From contig JAQBBZ010000341.1 in NCBI GenBank assembly GCA_032125735.1, positions 1-24,237 on the forward strand: a stretch of DNA of 24,237 bases. Reading direction: 5' to 3'. The translations under genes were made by a program, and so were the position numbers. Of the stretch, positions 1-6,624 are shown piece after piece (position 1 is the stretch's first letter; each line of letters starts with the position of its first letter). The notes beneath the pieces were generated by a model. It saw only the letters and a program-made list of their open reading frames with translations. It searched no databases and had not been told where the DNA came from. The stretch comes from Labilibaculum sp032125735 (GTDB lineage: Bacteria > Bacteroidota > Bacteroidia > Bacteroidales > Marinifilaceae).

Positions 1-177
1 ACCAACGATTACGTTAAAACCGTTATCTTTTAAATTTAATGATTGACCTGGCCCTTGAACACCATATCCGATAACCGCAATGGTTTCATCTTTCATTACC
101 TCACGTGCTTTATCCAATGAAAACTCTTCACGTGTAACTACTTGTTCTTCAACGCCACCAAAATTTATTGTTGCCAT
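1..177 (-). CDS. ilvC: Ketol-acid reductoisomerase, N-terminal part (cut by window edge)
   Basis: Only the first 59 codons lie in the window; the gene runs on past position 1. The enzyme rearranges and reduces acetolactate or acetohydroxybutyrate with NADPH, the second common step of valine and isoleucine synthesis, in the cytoplasm. The reading begins MATINFGGVEEQVV and reaches the dinucleotide-binding stretch IAVIGYGVQGPGQ at about residues 33-45, followed by NLKDNGFNVIVG, which is close to what I know of Bacteroidota IlvC. The ATG at 175-177 is the only start that gives this N-terminus. It is the last visible gene of the ilvD-ilvB-ilvN-ilvC operon, about 104 nt after ilvN. That spacer carries a direct repeat of tagatattagattt at about 190-217. 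Confidence 0.93.
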   Translation of the reverse strand, partial: MATINFGGVEEQVVTREEFSLDKAREVMKDETIAVIGYGVQGPGQSLNLKDNGFNVIVG

Positions 178-281
178 TTTATTTCTATTTTAGATATTAG
201 ATTTTAGATATTAGATTTTGAGATTGAAATGTGACCTTTACTATTTTCTCACATCTCATTTCGATCATCTTACATCTATTT

Positions 282-797
282 TTAATTTGATAATTCTTTT
301 AAATAACTAGTAAACTCTTTTTGCTGACAGGATACAGCAACTCTACCCGAACGGGCAAACTGCAACATACCAAATTGCTCTAACTCCTTAAACAATTCCT
401 GATTTTCAGCCTTATATCCAACTTTTTCAATTACCAGAAAATCCGGGTGAACCGTTAGTATTTTTGCATTCTGACTTCTCATTATAGCCTCAAGGTTTCC
501 GTTCAATGTTGGAGAATTGGCAATTTTAAAGAGTGCCACTTCCTGATGAACAATCTCATCTTCTTCAAAAAAGAAAGCCTTGAATACTCCAATGATTTTT
601 TCGATTTGACGAACCACATTCTCAACTCGACTTTCATCAATAAAAGCAACAATTGTATATCGGGAAACTCCTTTTACTTCCGATTCGGAAACTGTTAAAC
701 TCTCAATGTTTATTTTTCTTCGAGAGAAAACGATGGTTACCTCATTCAACAAACCTATGTCGTTTTCAGAAAAAACCGTTATTGTATATTCTTTCAT
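282..797 (-). CDS. ilvN: Acetolactate synthase small (regulatory) subunit
   Basis: 171 aa, the usual length for a full small subunit. It binds the large subunit, activates it and gives valine feedback control. Residues 1-75 form an ACT domain with the pattern ITVFSENDIGLLNEVTIVFSR followed by INIESLTVSESE, matching the start of known IlvN/IlvH proteins. The remaining residues fit the C-terminal ACT-like domain. The gene follows ilvB by 30 nt and is read with it, so stable pairing of the two products is expected. No separate promoter is visible. The ATG at 795-797 places the ACT domain directly at the N-terminus, as in the family. Confidence 0.93.
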   Translation of the reverse strand: MKEYTITVFSENDIGLLNEVTIVFSRRKINIESLTVSESEVKGVSRYTIVAFIDESRVENVVRQIEKIIGVFKAFFFEEDEIVHQEVALFKIANSPTLNGNLEAIMRSQNAKILTVHPDFLVIEKVGYKAENQELFKELEQFGMLQFARSGRVAVSCQQKEFTSYLKELSN

Positions 798-827
798 GTC
801 TATGATATTTATCTGTTAAATAAGTAT

Positions 828-2564
828 TTATTCTAATCGCATTTCCGATACTGAATCTCCCGGAGCGATCATTGGCAACACATTACACTCCGTCTCAACA
901 ATTACTTCCAAAAAGAAAGCTCCTGGTGTTTCCAACATCTCTTTTATTGCGCCTTCAAGATCTTCTCTCTTGGATATTCTTTTTCCTTTGATTCCGTATC
1001 CATCAACAATCTTAACAAAATCAGGATTCTCTAACTGAGTATTTGAAAATCGTTGTTCGAAAAACAAATCCTGCCACTGACGAACCATTCCTAAAAACGA
1101 GTTGTTCAATACAATAGTTTTAACCGGCAGGTGATACTGTTTGATTACCGCAAGTTCCTGTAAAGTCATTTGGAATCCGCCATCTCCCGAAACAGATACA
1201 ACCGTCGCATTCATATCAGCTATCTGAGCTCCAATGGCTGCTGGCAAACCAAATCCCATGGTTCCCAATCCTCCTGATGTGATCTGAGTATTTGGTTTTT
1301 TAAACTCATAATATCTGGCACTTGTCATTTGATGCTGACCTACATCGGTACACAAAATAGCTTCTCCGTTGGTCTGCTCCGATAACACTCGAATTACCTC
1401 GGCCATATTAATGTTTTCCTTATTGGCATAAGCCTGCTTGCTAATCACTTTATCAAATTCAAGCTGATAGTAATCTTTGAAAGACTTCATCCACTCTGCC
1501 TTTTCTCCACCGCGAACCAATTTATTCAATTCGATTAAAGCTTGTTTAGCATCTGCAAATACGGGCACATCAACGATAATATTCTTATTGTGCTCCGATC
1601 TGTCGATATCGATATGAATGATTTTTGCCTGCTTGGCATATTTTGCAGTATCACCAGTTACACGATCGTCGAAACGCATACCAACAGCAATCAAAACATC
1701 ACATTCGTTGGTATTCATATTCGGACCATAATTCCCGTGCATTCCCAACATACCTACATACAAAGGATGATCGGTAGGAAATGATGATAATCCTAATAAA
1801 GTACACGCAACAGGAATTTGAGTTTTCTCAACAAATTCCATTAATTCTTTTTCAGCTCCCGAAAGAGAAATCCCTTGTCCGGCCAAAAGCAATGGTTTCT
1901 TTGCTCCATTGATTAATGCTGCTGCTGCTTCAATCTCCGACTGATTTATTTTTGGAACCGGCTGATAAGAACGAACTCCTTCGCACTTTTTATAGTCATA
2001 ATCTGCCGAAGCAATCTGAGCATCCTTAGTGATATCAATTAATACTGGCCCTGGACGACCCGAACGAGCAATATAAAATGCTTTAGCAATCACCTTAGCA
2101 ATTTCATCAGCTCGTGTGATTTGAAAATTCCATTTTGTTACCGGCATTGATAAGCCAATCATATTGGTTTCCTGAAAAGCATCTGTTCCCAATAAACCAC
2201 TGGCTACTTGTCCGGTAATAACAACCATCGGAGTTGAATCCAGATATGCATCGGCCAATCCGGTAATTACATTTGTTGCGCCAGGACCCGAAGTCGTAAA
2301 ACACACACCTGGTTTTTTACTGATTCGTGCGTAAGCCTGGGCAGAATGCATTGCTCCTTGTTCATGTCGCGACATGTACTGTTTCATTTCATCCTGATAA
2401 TCGTACAAAGCATCGTATACAGGCATAATTGCACCACCAATGTATCCAAACATGGTATCTACATCTTCCTGAATTAGGCTTCGAACCAATATTTCTGCTC
2501 CCGATATTTTTTCAATGGTTTTACTCATTCCATTCGTATTTTTTGTTTTTGCTGCAATCTCCAT
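828..2564 (-). CDS. ilvB: Acetolactate synthase large (catalytic) subunit
   Basis: 578 aa thiamine-diphosphate enzyme that joins pyruvate with a second pyruvate or 2-oxobutyrate, the first common step to valine, leucine and isoleucine. The N-terminal PYR domain has FGYIGGAIMPVYDAL and then RHEQGAMHSAQAYAR, whose Glu is the conserved cofactor-activating residue. The C-terminal domain has the diphosphate/Mg motif GDGGFQMTLQELA ending at LNNSFLGMVRQWQ. A central domain with GLLGTDAFQET lies between. Two starts are possible: the ATG at 2564, giving MEIAAKTKN, or an internal ATG 12 codons later, giving MSKTIEK. Neither has a clear Shine-Dalgarno, so the longer is kept. The gene lies 81 nt after ilvD, across an AT-rich spacer with short taatt palindromes. 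Confidence 0.95.
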   Translation of the reverse strand: MEIAAKTKNTNGMSKTIEKISGAEILVRSLIQEDVDTMFGYIGGAIMPVYDALYDYQDEMKQYMSRHEQGAMHSAQAYARISKKPGVCFTTSGPGATNVITGLADAYLDSTPMVVITGQVASGLLGTDAFQETNMIGLSMPVTKWNFQITRADEIAKVIAKAFYIARSGRPGPVLIDITKDAQIASADYDYKKCEGVRSYQPVPKINQSEIEAAAALINGAKKPLLLAGQGISLSGAEKELMEFVEKTQIPVACTLLGLSSFPTDHPLYVGMLGMHGNYGPNMNTNECDVLIAVGMRFDDRVTGDTAKYAKQAKIIHIDIDRSEHNKNIIVDVPVFADAKQALIELNKLVRGGEKAEWMKSFKDYYQLEFDKVISKQAYANKENINMAEVIRVLSEQTNGEAILCTDVGQHQMTSARYYEFKKPNTQITSGGLGTMGFGLPAAIGAQIADMNATVVSVSGDGGFQMTLQELAVIKQYHLPVKTIVLNNSFLGMVRQWQDLFFEQRFSNTQLENPDFVKIVDGYGIKGKRISKREDLEGAIKEMLETPGAFFLEVIVETECNVLPMIAPGDSVSEMRLE

Positions 2565-2645
2565 AGTCTTTGTTGTTTTTAGCCAAAAGGTGAAAGTCGA
2601 AAGCTTAAAGTTTTTTGACTCGATTATTAATTTTTAATTAATAAT

Positions 2646-4481
2646 TCATAATTGTCTAATTGCTCCTTTATCTGCCGAAGACACAAATCTTGCGTATGCT
2701 TGAAGTGCTTTTGAAACCTGACGCTTACGTCCTCTTGGCACAAATGCTTCATGGCCAAATGCTTCTTCGTCTTTTCTTCTCTGTGCTAGTTCTTCATCAG
2801 AAATACAGACATTAATACTTCTTTTTGGGATACTGATTTCAATTTTATCTCCATCCTTAATCAGAGCAATTGCACCACCAGCTCCTGCTTCGGGAGACAC
2901 ATGGCCAATTGATAATCCAGAAGTTCCACCAGAAAAACGTCCATCGGTAATCAGAGCACATTTTGCTCCCAATCCCATTGATTTTAAATAAGAGGTTGGA
3001 TACAGCATTTCCTGCATACCGGGTCCACCCGCTGGTCCTTCGTAACGAATTACGACAACATCACCAGCATTAATTTGTTTTGTAAGAATTGCTTCGCAAG
3101 CATCTTTCTGCGAATAATATACTTTTGCAGTACCTGTAAAATCAAAAACTGATGGATCAACACCTGCTGTTTTTACAATACTTCCATTAGGCGCAATATT
3201 TCCGAAAAGAACTGCCAATCCACCTTCTTGAGTGTAAGCATTTTCCATGCTTCGGATACAACCATTCTTTCTGTCTTTATCCAACTCCTTAAAAGTCATA
3301 TTTTGAGAAGCAAAACTTAGATTTCTACCAGACTGACCTGGTGCTGAATGATAGATTCCCAATGCCTTATCGGTTAATTTATCAGAAAGAAGATCATTTA
3401 ATGTCAATGCCTCTTTTAGGTTAGCAGAATCTACTCTGTACACATCAGTATTTAAAAGATTCCCTCTATTCAATTCAGCAAGAATACTCATGATTCCACC
3501 TGCTCTGTTCACATCTTCGATGTAATATTTAGGAGAATTAGGAGCTACTTTACACAAATTTGGTGTTTTGCGAGACAGCTCATCCATATCTTTCATGGTA
3601 AAATCTACTTCAGCTTCGTGCGCTATTGCTAACAAATGAAGTACTGTATTTGTCGATCCTCCCATTGCAATATCCAAGGTCATTGCATTTCTAAAAGCAT
3701 CTAATGTGGCAATTGATCTAGGTAAGACACGATCATCACCATCTTTGTAATATTTATCTGTGATATCTACGATGCAATTCGCCGCATCCATAAATAGATC
3801 TTTACGAAGTTTATGAGTAGCCAATAATGTTCCATTTCCTGCCAAAGCCAATCCTAAAGCCTCGTTTAAACAGTTCATTGAGTTGGCTGTGAACATTCCT
3901 GAGCAGCTACCACAAGTAGGACAAGCAGATTCTTCAATTTCCTGCATGCGTTCGTCGCTCACGCTATCGTCACCCGCTTTTACCATAGCATCAACCAAAT
4001 CAAGCCTTTCGCCTTTCGACTCACCAGCTTCCATGGGTCCGCCCGATACAAAAACAGTAGGAATATTTAATCGCATAGCTGCCATCATCATTCCAGGAGT
4101 AATTTTATCACAATTGGAGATACATATCATCGCATCTACCTTATGTGCATTGCAAACATATTCAACACTATCGGCAATAACATCGCGTGAAGGCAAGGAA
4201 TAAAGCATTCCATCGTGTCCCATCGCAATTCCATCATCGATAGCAATTGTATTAAATTCGGCAGCAAAATAGCCAGATTTCTCAATCTCCTTTTTCACCA
4301 TTTGTCCAACATTTTGCAAGTGGGCATGTCCAGGTACAAATTGACTGAAAGAGTTCACCACCGCAATAACCGGTTTTCCAAACATCCCTTCCTCCATTCC
4401 GTTTGCCCGCCACAAGCTTCTGGCTCCGGCCATTCTTCGGCCTTGTGTGGTTTGATCGCTGCGTAATTTGTTTTTATACAT
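2646..4481 (-). CDS. ilvD: Dihydroxy-acid dehydratase
   Basis: 611 aa, the length of the E. coli-type enzyme. It removes water from 2,3-dihydroxy-3-methylbutanoate or -pentanoate to give the 2-oxo acids for valine and isoleucine, and depends on an Fe-S cluster. Cluster cysteines expected in the family are visible in CISNCDKITPGM (about residues 122-133) and CPTCGSCSGMFTANSMNC (about 195-212). The C-terminal half has the conserved GPAGGPGMQEML and DGRFSGGTSGLSIGHVSPEA stretches. It is the first gene of the ilv operon and the first read after the two attenuators, starting about 50 nt past the second terminator. Oxygen sensitivity of the cluster is a family property and fits the anaerobic flavour of the region. 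Confidence 0.96.
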   Translation of the reverse strand: MYKNKLRSDQTTQGRRMAGARSLWRANGMEEGMFGKPVIAVVNSFSQFVPGHAHLQNVGQMVKKEIEKSGYFAAEFNTIAIDDGIAMGHDGMLYSLPSRDVIADSVEYVCNAHKVDAMICISNCDKITPGMMMAAMRLNIPTVFVSGGPMEAGESKGERLDLVDAMVKAGDDSVSDERMQEIEESACPTCGSCSGMFTANSMNCLNEALGLALAGNGTLLATHKLRKDLFMDAANCIVDITDKYYKDGDDRVLPRSIATLDAFRNAMTLDIAMGGSTNTVLHLLAIAHEAEVDFTMKDMDELSRKTPNLCKVAPNSPKYYIEDVNRAGGIMSILAELNRGNLLNTDVYRVDSANLKEALTLNDLLSDKLTDKALGIYHSAPGQSGRNLSFASQNMTFKELDKDRKNGCIRSMENAYTQEGGLAVLFGNIAPNGSIVKTAGVDPSVFDFTGTAKVYYSQKDACEAILTKQINAGDVVVIRYEGPAGGPGMQEMLYPTSYLKSMGLGAKCALITDGRFSGGTSGLSIGHVSPEAGAGGAIALIKDGDKIEISIPKRSINVCISDEELAQRRKDEEAFGHEAFVPRGRKRQVSKALQAYARFVSSADKGAIRQL

Positions 4482-4528
4482 TTTGGTTAATTCGTTAATA
4501 GTTTATCTTGTTTGTTTCAGTTTGGGTC

Positions 4529-4558
4529 AAAAAAAACGCCCTTTCGTTGGAAAGAGCG
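4529..4558 (-). terminator. Second ilv leader terminator (attenuator 2)
   Basis: On the minus strand a 9-bp stem, CGCTCTTTC with GAAAGGGCG including one G-U pair, closes a 4-nt loop and is followed by eight T. It sits between leader peptide 2 and ilvD, so it must be bypassed for ilvD to be read. An intrinsic terminator immediately before a structural gene is the hallmark of attenuation. Confidence 0.9.
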
Positions 4559-4607
4559 CTAAATAATTTCGTTTTATTCGAAAGTTATTGTGTGTGCACG
4601 TCTTCCC
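4549..4607 (-). promoter_or_regulatory. Candidate antiterminator pairing, module 2
   Basis: The RNA segment at 4596-4607, inside the last codons of leader peptide 2 (GGGAAGA, a bulged C, GUGC), can pair with 4549-4559 (GCGCUCUUUCC), which contains the 5' arm of the terminator. This gives 11 pairs with one bulge. A ribosome held at the upstream Ile codons would leave this segment free and block the terminator; a ribosome finishing the peptide would cover it. The pairing was found by eye, not by a folding program. Confidence 0.6.
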
Positions 4608-4674
4608 TGATCATCATTCTAATAATGATGATTGAAATAATAATGACGATAATGACTACCTTAAATGATAACAT
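4585..4674 (-). CDS. ilv leader peptide 2 (29 aa)
   Basis: A short ORF ATG(4674)-TAA(4585) encodes 29 residues with the run VVIIVIIISIIII directly after MLSFK, then RMMIREDVHTQ. Eleven of these 13 consecutive residues after the lysine are Ile or Val by direct reading apart from one Ser, the same design as enterobacterial IlvL, although the sequence is unrelated beyond that. Its stop lies 26 nt before the base of terminator 2. The presumed job is to sense charged tRNA-Ile and tRNA-Val: slow reading of the run favours read-through into ilvD. Too short for routine gene finding. It has no identified Shine-Dalgarno, which is normal in Bacteroidota. Confidence 0.85.
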   Translation of the reverse strand: MLSFKVVIIVIIISIIIIRMMIREDVHTQ

Positions 4675-4688
4675 ACAATAACCGGATC

Positions 4689-4719
4689 AAAAAAAAAGCC
4701 CCTTCGTTTTGGAAGAGGC
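4689..4719 (-). terminator. First ilv leader terminator (attenuator 1)
   Basis: Minus-strand stem GCCTCTTC with GAAGGGGC (8 bp, one G-U), loop of 6 nt, followed by nine T. It lies between leader peptide 1 and leader peptide 2. Its architecture parallels attenuator 2, but the stem sequence and loop differ. Confidence 0.88.
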
Positions 4720-4770
4720 CTTAGATATTTTGTAAAATTAAATTCGTTTAATTTAAATATGCTTAGCCCC
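4715..4770 (-). promoter_or_regulatory. Candidate antiterminator pairing, module 1
   Basis: GGGGCU at 4765-4770, which overlaps the last codons and stop of leader peptide 1, can pair with GGCCUC at 4715-4720, containing part of the terminator 5' arm (6 pairs, two of them G-U). The logic is the same as in module 2, but the pairing is shorter and less certain. Confidence 0.45.
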
Positions 4771-4831
4771 GAATCGTGTCCAGAAGGACGCGAATAATGA
4801 CACTAATAATAATAACTGAATTAAATTGCAT
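4763..4831 (-). CDS. ilv leader peptide 1 (22 aa)
   Basis: A short ORF from ATG(4831) to TAA(4763) encodes 22 residues beginning MQFN and continuing SVIIISVIIRVLLDTIRG. Twelve of 22 residues are Ile, Val or Leu, including two Leu codons, which leader 2 lacks except at residue 2. It is followed 43 nt later by the arm of terminator 1. It is probably the first translated product of the ilv transcript, about 100 nt after the predicted transcription start. The arrangement with its own terminator makes it a full attenuator module rather than a decayed copy. Confidence 0.8.
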   Translation of the reverse strand: MQFNSVIIISVIIRVLLDTIRG

Positions 4832-4938
4832 ATTTTTTTTTGCTAGTTTGAACCTCTAAAGATTCATATTGTTTTAACTTTGTCAACGAACATTTACAAT
4901 CTCTCTTTCGATCTGATTACGTTGACAAATCTATGCGA

Positions 4939-4971
4939 CAAATATAAGAGGAAAAATCCCTAATTTCCAAA
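4939..4971 (-). promoter_or_regulatory. Predicted Bacteroidota-type promoter of the ilv operon
   Basis: On the minus strand TTTG (4968-4971) and TATATTTG (4939-4946) are separated by 21 nt, matching the known Bacteroidota pattern of a -33 TTTG and a -7 TAnnTTTG. Transcription would start near 4930, leaving about 100 nt to leader peptide 1 and about 450 nt to ilvD. Confidence 0.65.
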
Positions 4972-5196
4972 TCTTACGATTCCCAATTGCTTTTTTCAAT
5001 ATAAACACCGTCTAAACAACGACTCTTACACTCTGATTATGAGCGGTTTTAATTTTCTCACCTATTCCGTTTTAATGTAACTTTCAATTGCAAAAAAACA
5101 GGTGAAATAAATTCAAAATAATTCTCCGCAAAGCTTTGCGTCTCTTGCTTAGAGACAGAAATATACATCCGCCTTCTTAATTTTGTGTTAATGTAC
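4972..5196. other. Intergenic stretch with one perfect palindrome
   Basis: No gene seen. The only clear structure is a 14-bp perfect palindrome, cgcaaagctttgcg, at 5127-5140, followed by ctcttgcttagagac. It lies upstream of the ilv promoter and downstream of the terminator of the neighbouring operon. It could be an operator, but nothing shown here links it to a regulator. Confidence 0.35.
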
Positions 5197-5247
5197 TACA
5201 AAAATTAGAGGATATTGAAATTTTCATTTTCAACATCCTCTAATTTT
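5197..5247 (-). terminator. Strong terminator of the YtxH/holin-like operon
   Basis: A near-perfect 20-bp inverted repeat (arms 5201-5220 and 5228-5247, one mismatch, 7-nt loop) is followed on the minus strand by a T run at 5197-5204. It lies 55 nt after the stop of the 75-aa gene and separates that operon from the ilv promoter. The complementary strand also ends in a T run, so it may work in both directions. Confidence 0.85.
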
Positions 5248-5301
5248 AATAAATTCTAATTCAGTATTCCAGCCCGCTTTTTTTTGTAGTAATCTCCTCT
5301 T

Positions 5302-5529
5302 TTAACTAATAGGATCTTTAGATTTATCAGGAGTGAATTTCTTCCAAATAAATCGTCCAATTAACCTACTCACCCAATTACTAATCTTTTCCTGAAAAAG
5401 ATTTTCAATAGAATAATTCGATTTAGCATTTCGAATAAAATGTTTCAATTTATACCCAACCAACTCCTTTTCTAAAAAAAGGCGATACCTCTCTTGTTTA
5501 ATATCTTTTAATGAATAAAACCGTTTCAT
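5302..5529 (-). CDS. Small basic protein of unknown function
   Basis: 75 aa, not recognised as a named family. It is rich in Lys and Arg (for example KDIKQERYRLFLEKEL), with no signal peptide or convincing membrane helix; the segment WVSRLIGRFIWKKF near the end is amphipathic and could touch the membrane. It is the last gene of a three-gene unit with a YtxH-like protein and a holin-like membrane protein, starting 94 nt after the latter and ending just before a strong terminator. I recall small basic proteins in this position in other Bacteroidota, which supports it being real, but no function can be assigned. Confidence 0.65.
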   Translation of the reverse strand: MKRFYSLKDIKQERYRLFLEKELVGYKLKHFIRNAKSNYSIENLFQEKISNWVSRLIGRFIWKKFTPDKSKDPIS

Positions 5530-5623
5530 ATAGTCTCTTTTTCTTACAGGAGCCTGTAGTTGTGATAATGCTTAAAATAATCATCTTTCGTTTTAAAGTT
5601 CGAATCGTAGAATTCAGTTTTAC

Positions 5624-6016
5624 CTATTTCTTTTTATCCTCATCTTTAAAGAGAACCAGATAGAAAAATTTAATTAAAGGGCGCTCAATCAATGGGATTC
5701 TAAGAAGATAAAACAAAAATAACAAAAGCAGGTAAAAAAGACCAATACACAAATAGCCTGTAAATTCATTCTCCAACAAATAACCAAGCCAAATTGCTGC
5801 ACCAAAACCGAATAGAAGCAACGCAGTTATAAACAGCACGAAAAACACAGCTACAAACGTTAAGCCTACAACGAGTCGCATTAATTTTTCGAAACCAGCA
5901 AACTTATAATATTCAACATTAGAATCGAAATACTCTACAAGTAATTCCTTCAATTGCGTGAACTGTTCGGAGATTTTTTCCAATCGTTTTTTTGTTTTAG
6001 TAAACTGAAACTTCAA
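5624..6016 (-). CDS. Holin-like/DUF1469-type small membrane protein
   Basis: 130 aa. A charged N-terminal 45 residues that could form a coiled coil (KTKKRLEKISEQFTQLKELLVEYF) is followed by a long hydrophobic block: about residues 47-83 (LVVGLTFVAVFFVLFITALLLFG and on) and about 88-112 (GYLCIGLFYLLLLFLFYLL), so two to three membrane helices. The C-terminus is very basic and acidic (DEDKKK). This layout fits the phage holin III / DUF1469 superfamily, which in Bacteroidota is usually a chromosomal envelope protein rather than phage lysis. No phage genes are nearby, and the YtxH-like neighbour upstream supports an envelope or stress role. Family call by pattern only. Confidence 0.72.
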   Translation of the reverse strand: MKFQFTKTKKRLEKISEQFTQLKELLVEYFDSNVEYYKFAGFEKLMRLVVGLTFVAVFFVLFITALLLFGFGAAIWLGYLLENEFTGYLCIGLFYLLLLFLFYLLRIPLIERPLIKFFYLVLFKDEDKKK

Positions 6017-6052
6017 TAATTTGATCTAATAACAACCAGATGTGTGAGAAAA

Positions 6053-6319
6053 TTACATAAATTCTTCTTCTTCCTTTTCTCTTCTTCTAAAGTCGTCTAA
6101 TTTCTTTTCCAACACTAGAATCAACTCATCCATATTAGCCCTCATTTTCTCAACACTCTTTTCAAAAGCAACATCCAATTCTTCGGCTTTTTCTTTTACT
6201 TTCGCCTTCATTTTTTGTCGAGTTACCTCTCCTTTATCGGGAGCGTAAAGAATTCCTAGCCCAACTCCAATTGCACAGCCAGTTAGCAATCCCGCAATAA
6301 TTCCTCCTGTACTTGACAT
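6053..6319 (-). CDS. YtxH domain protein
   Basis: 88 aa. A glycine-rich membrane helix, GGIIAGLLTGCAIGVGLGILYAP (about residues 5-27), is followed by DKGEVTRQKM, the classic YtxH pattern of a Gly-zipper helix, LxAPxxG and then a charged helix. The rest (about 30-88) is a Lys/Glu-rich coiled coil ending in EKEEEEFM. YtxH proteins are linked with general stress in Bacillus; the biochemical role is unknown. It is the first gene of the three-gene unit, 36 nt before the holin-like gene. No exact promoter match was found upstream. Confidence 0.85.
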   Translation of the reverse strand: MSSTGGIIAGLLTGCAIGVGLGILYAPDKGEVTRQKMKAKVKEKAEELDVAFEKSVEKMRANMDELILVLEKKLDDFRRREKEEEEFM

Positions 6320-6624
6320 AGCATATAATTTTTAAATGAAACAATAAATAGAATATAATAACCTGATGTGTAACACCTTATATCAAGTTAAGGAATTTTA
6401 CTACAGCAGTCAATTTTTTCATTGAGTGACAATCATTTTTTTTTCACAGATGGATACTGCTTGTTTAAGTAAATTTAAAATCCGTGGCATGGAAGTTCTG
6501 AATATGCAAAATGCCAATATCGTTCTGATATTGGCATATGGACATTTCCAGAATGTGGGAACATCAATATTTAAGCTAAAAAGCTTAGTCTCTTAATTTC
6601 ATCAATACAAACGTATTTCGATAT
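6320..6624. other. Intergenic stretch with a perfect 11-bp hairpin
   Basis: No gene seen. A perfect inverted repeat, atgccaatatc / gatattggcat (6511-6521 and 6527-6537, 5-nt loop), lies about 90 nt downstream of the GNAT/ATP-grasp gene. It has no long T run on either strand, so it is a weak terminator candidate or another RNA structure. Confidence 0.5.

Noticed and set aside
190..217. Direct repeat tagatattagattt between ilvN and ilvC as a regulatory site
   Set aside because: Short AT-rich repeats like this occur at several spacers in the window and nothing links it to a regulator.
5624..6319. Prophage lysis cassette
   Set aside because: Only a holin-like membrane protein; no lysin, structural or integrase genes, and a YtxH neighbour.
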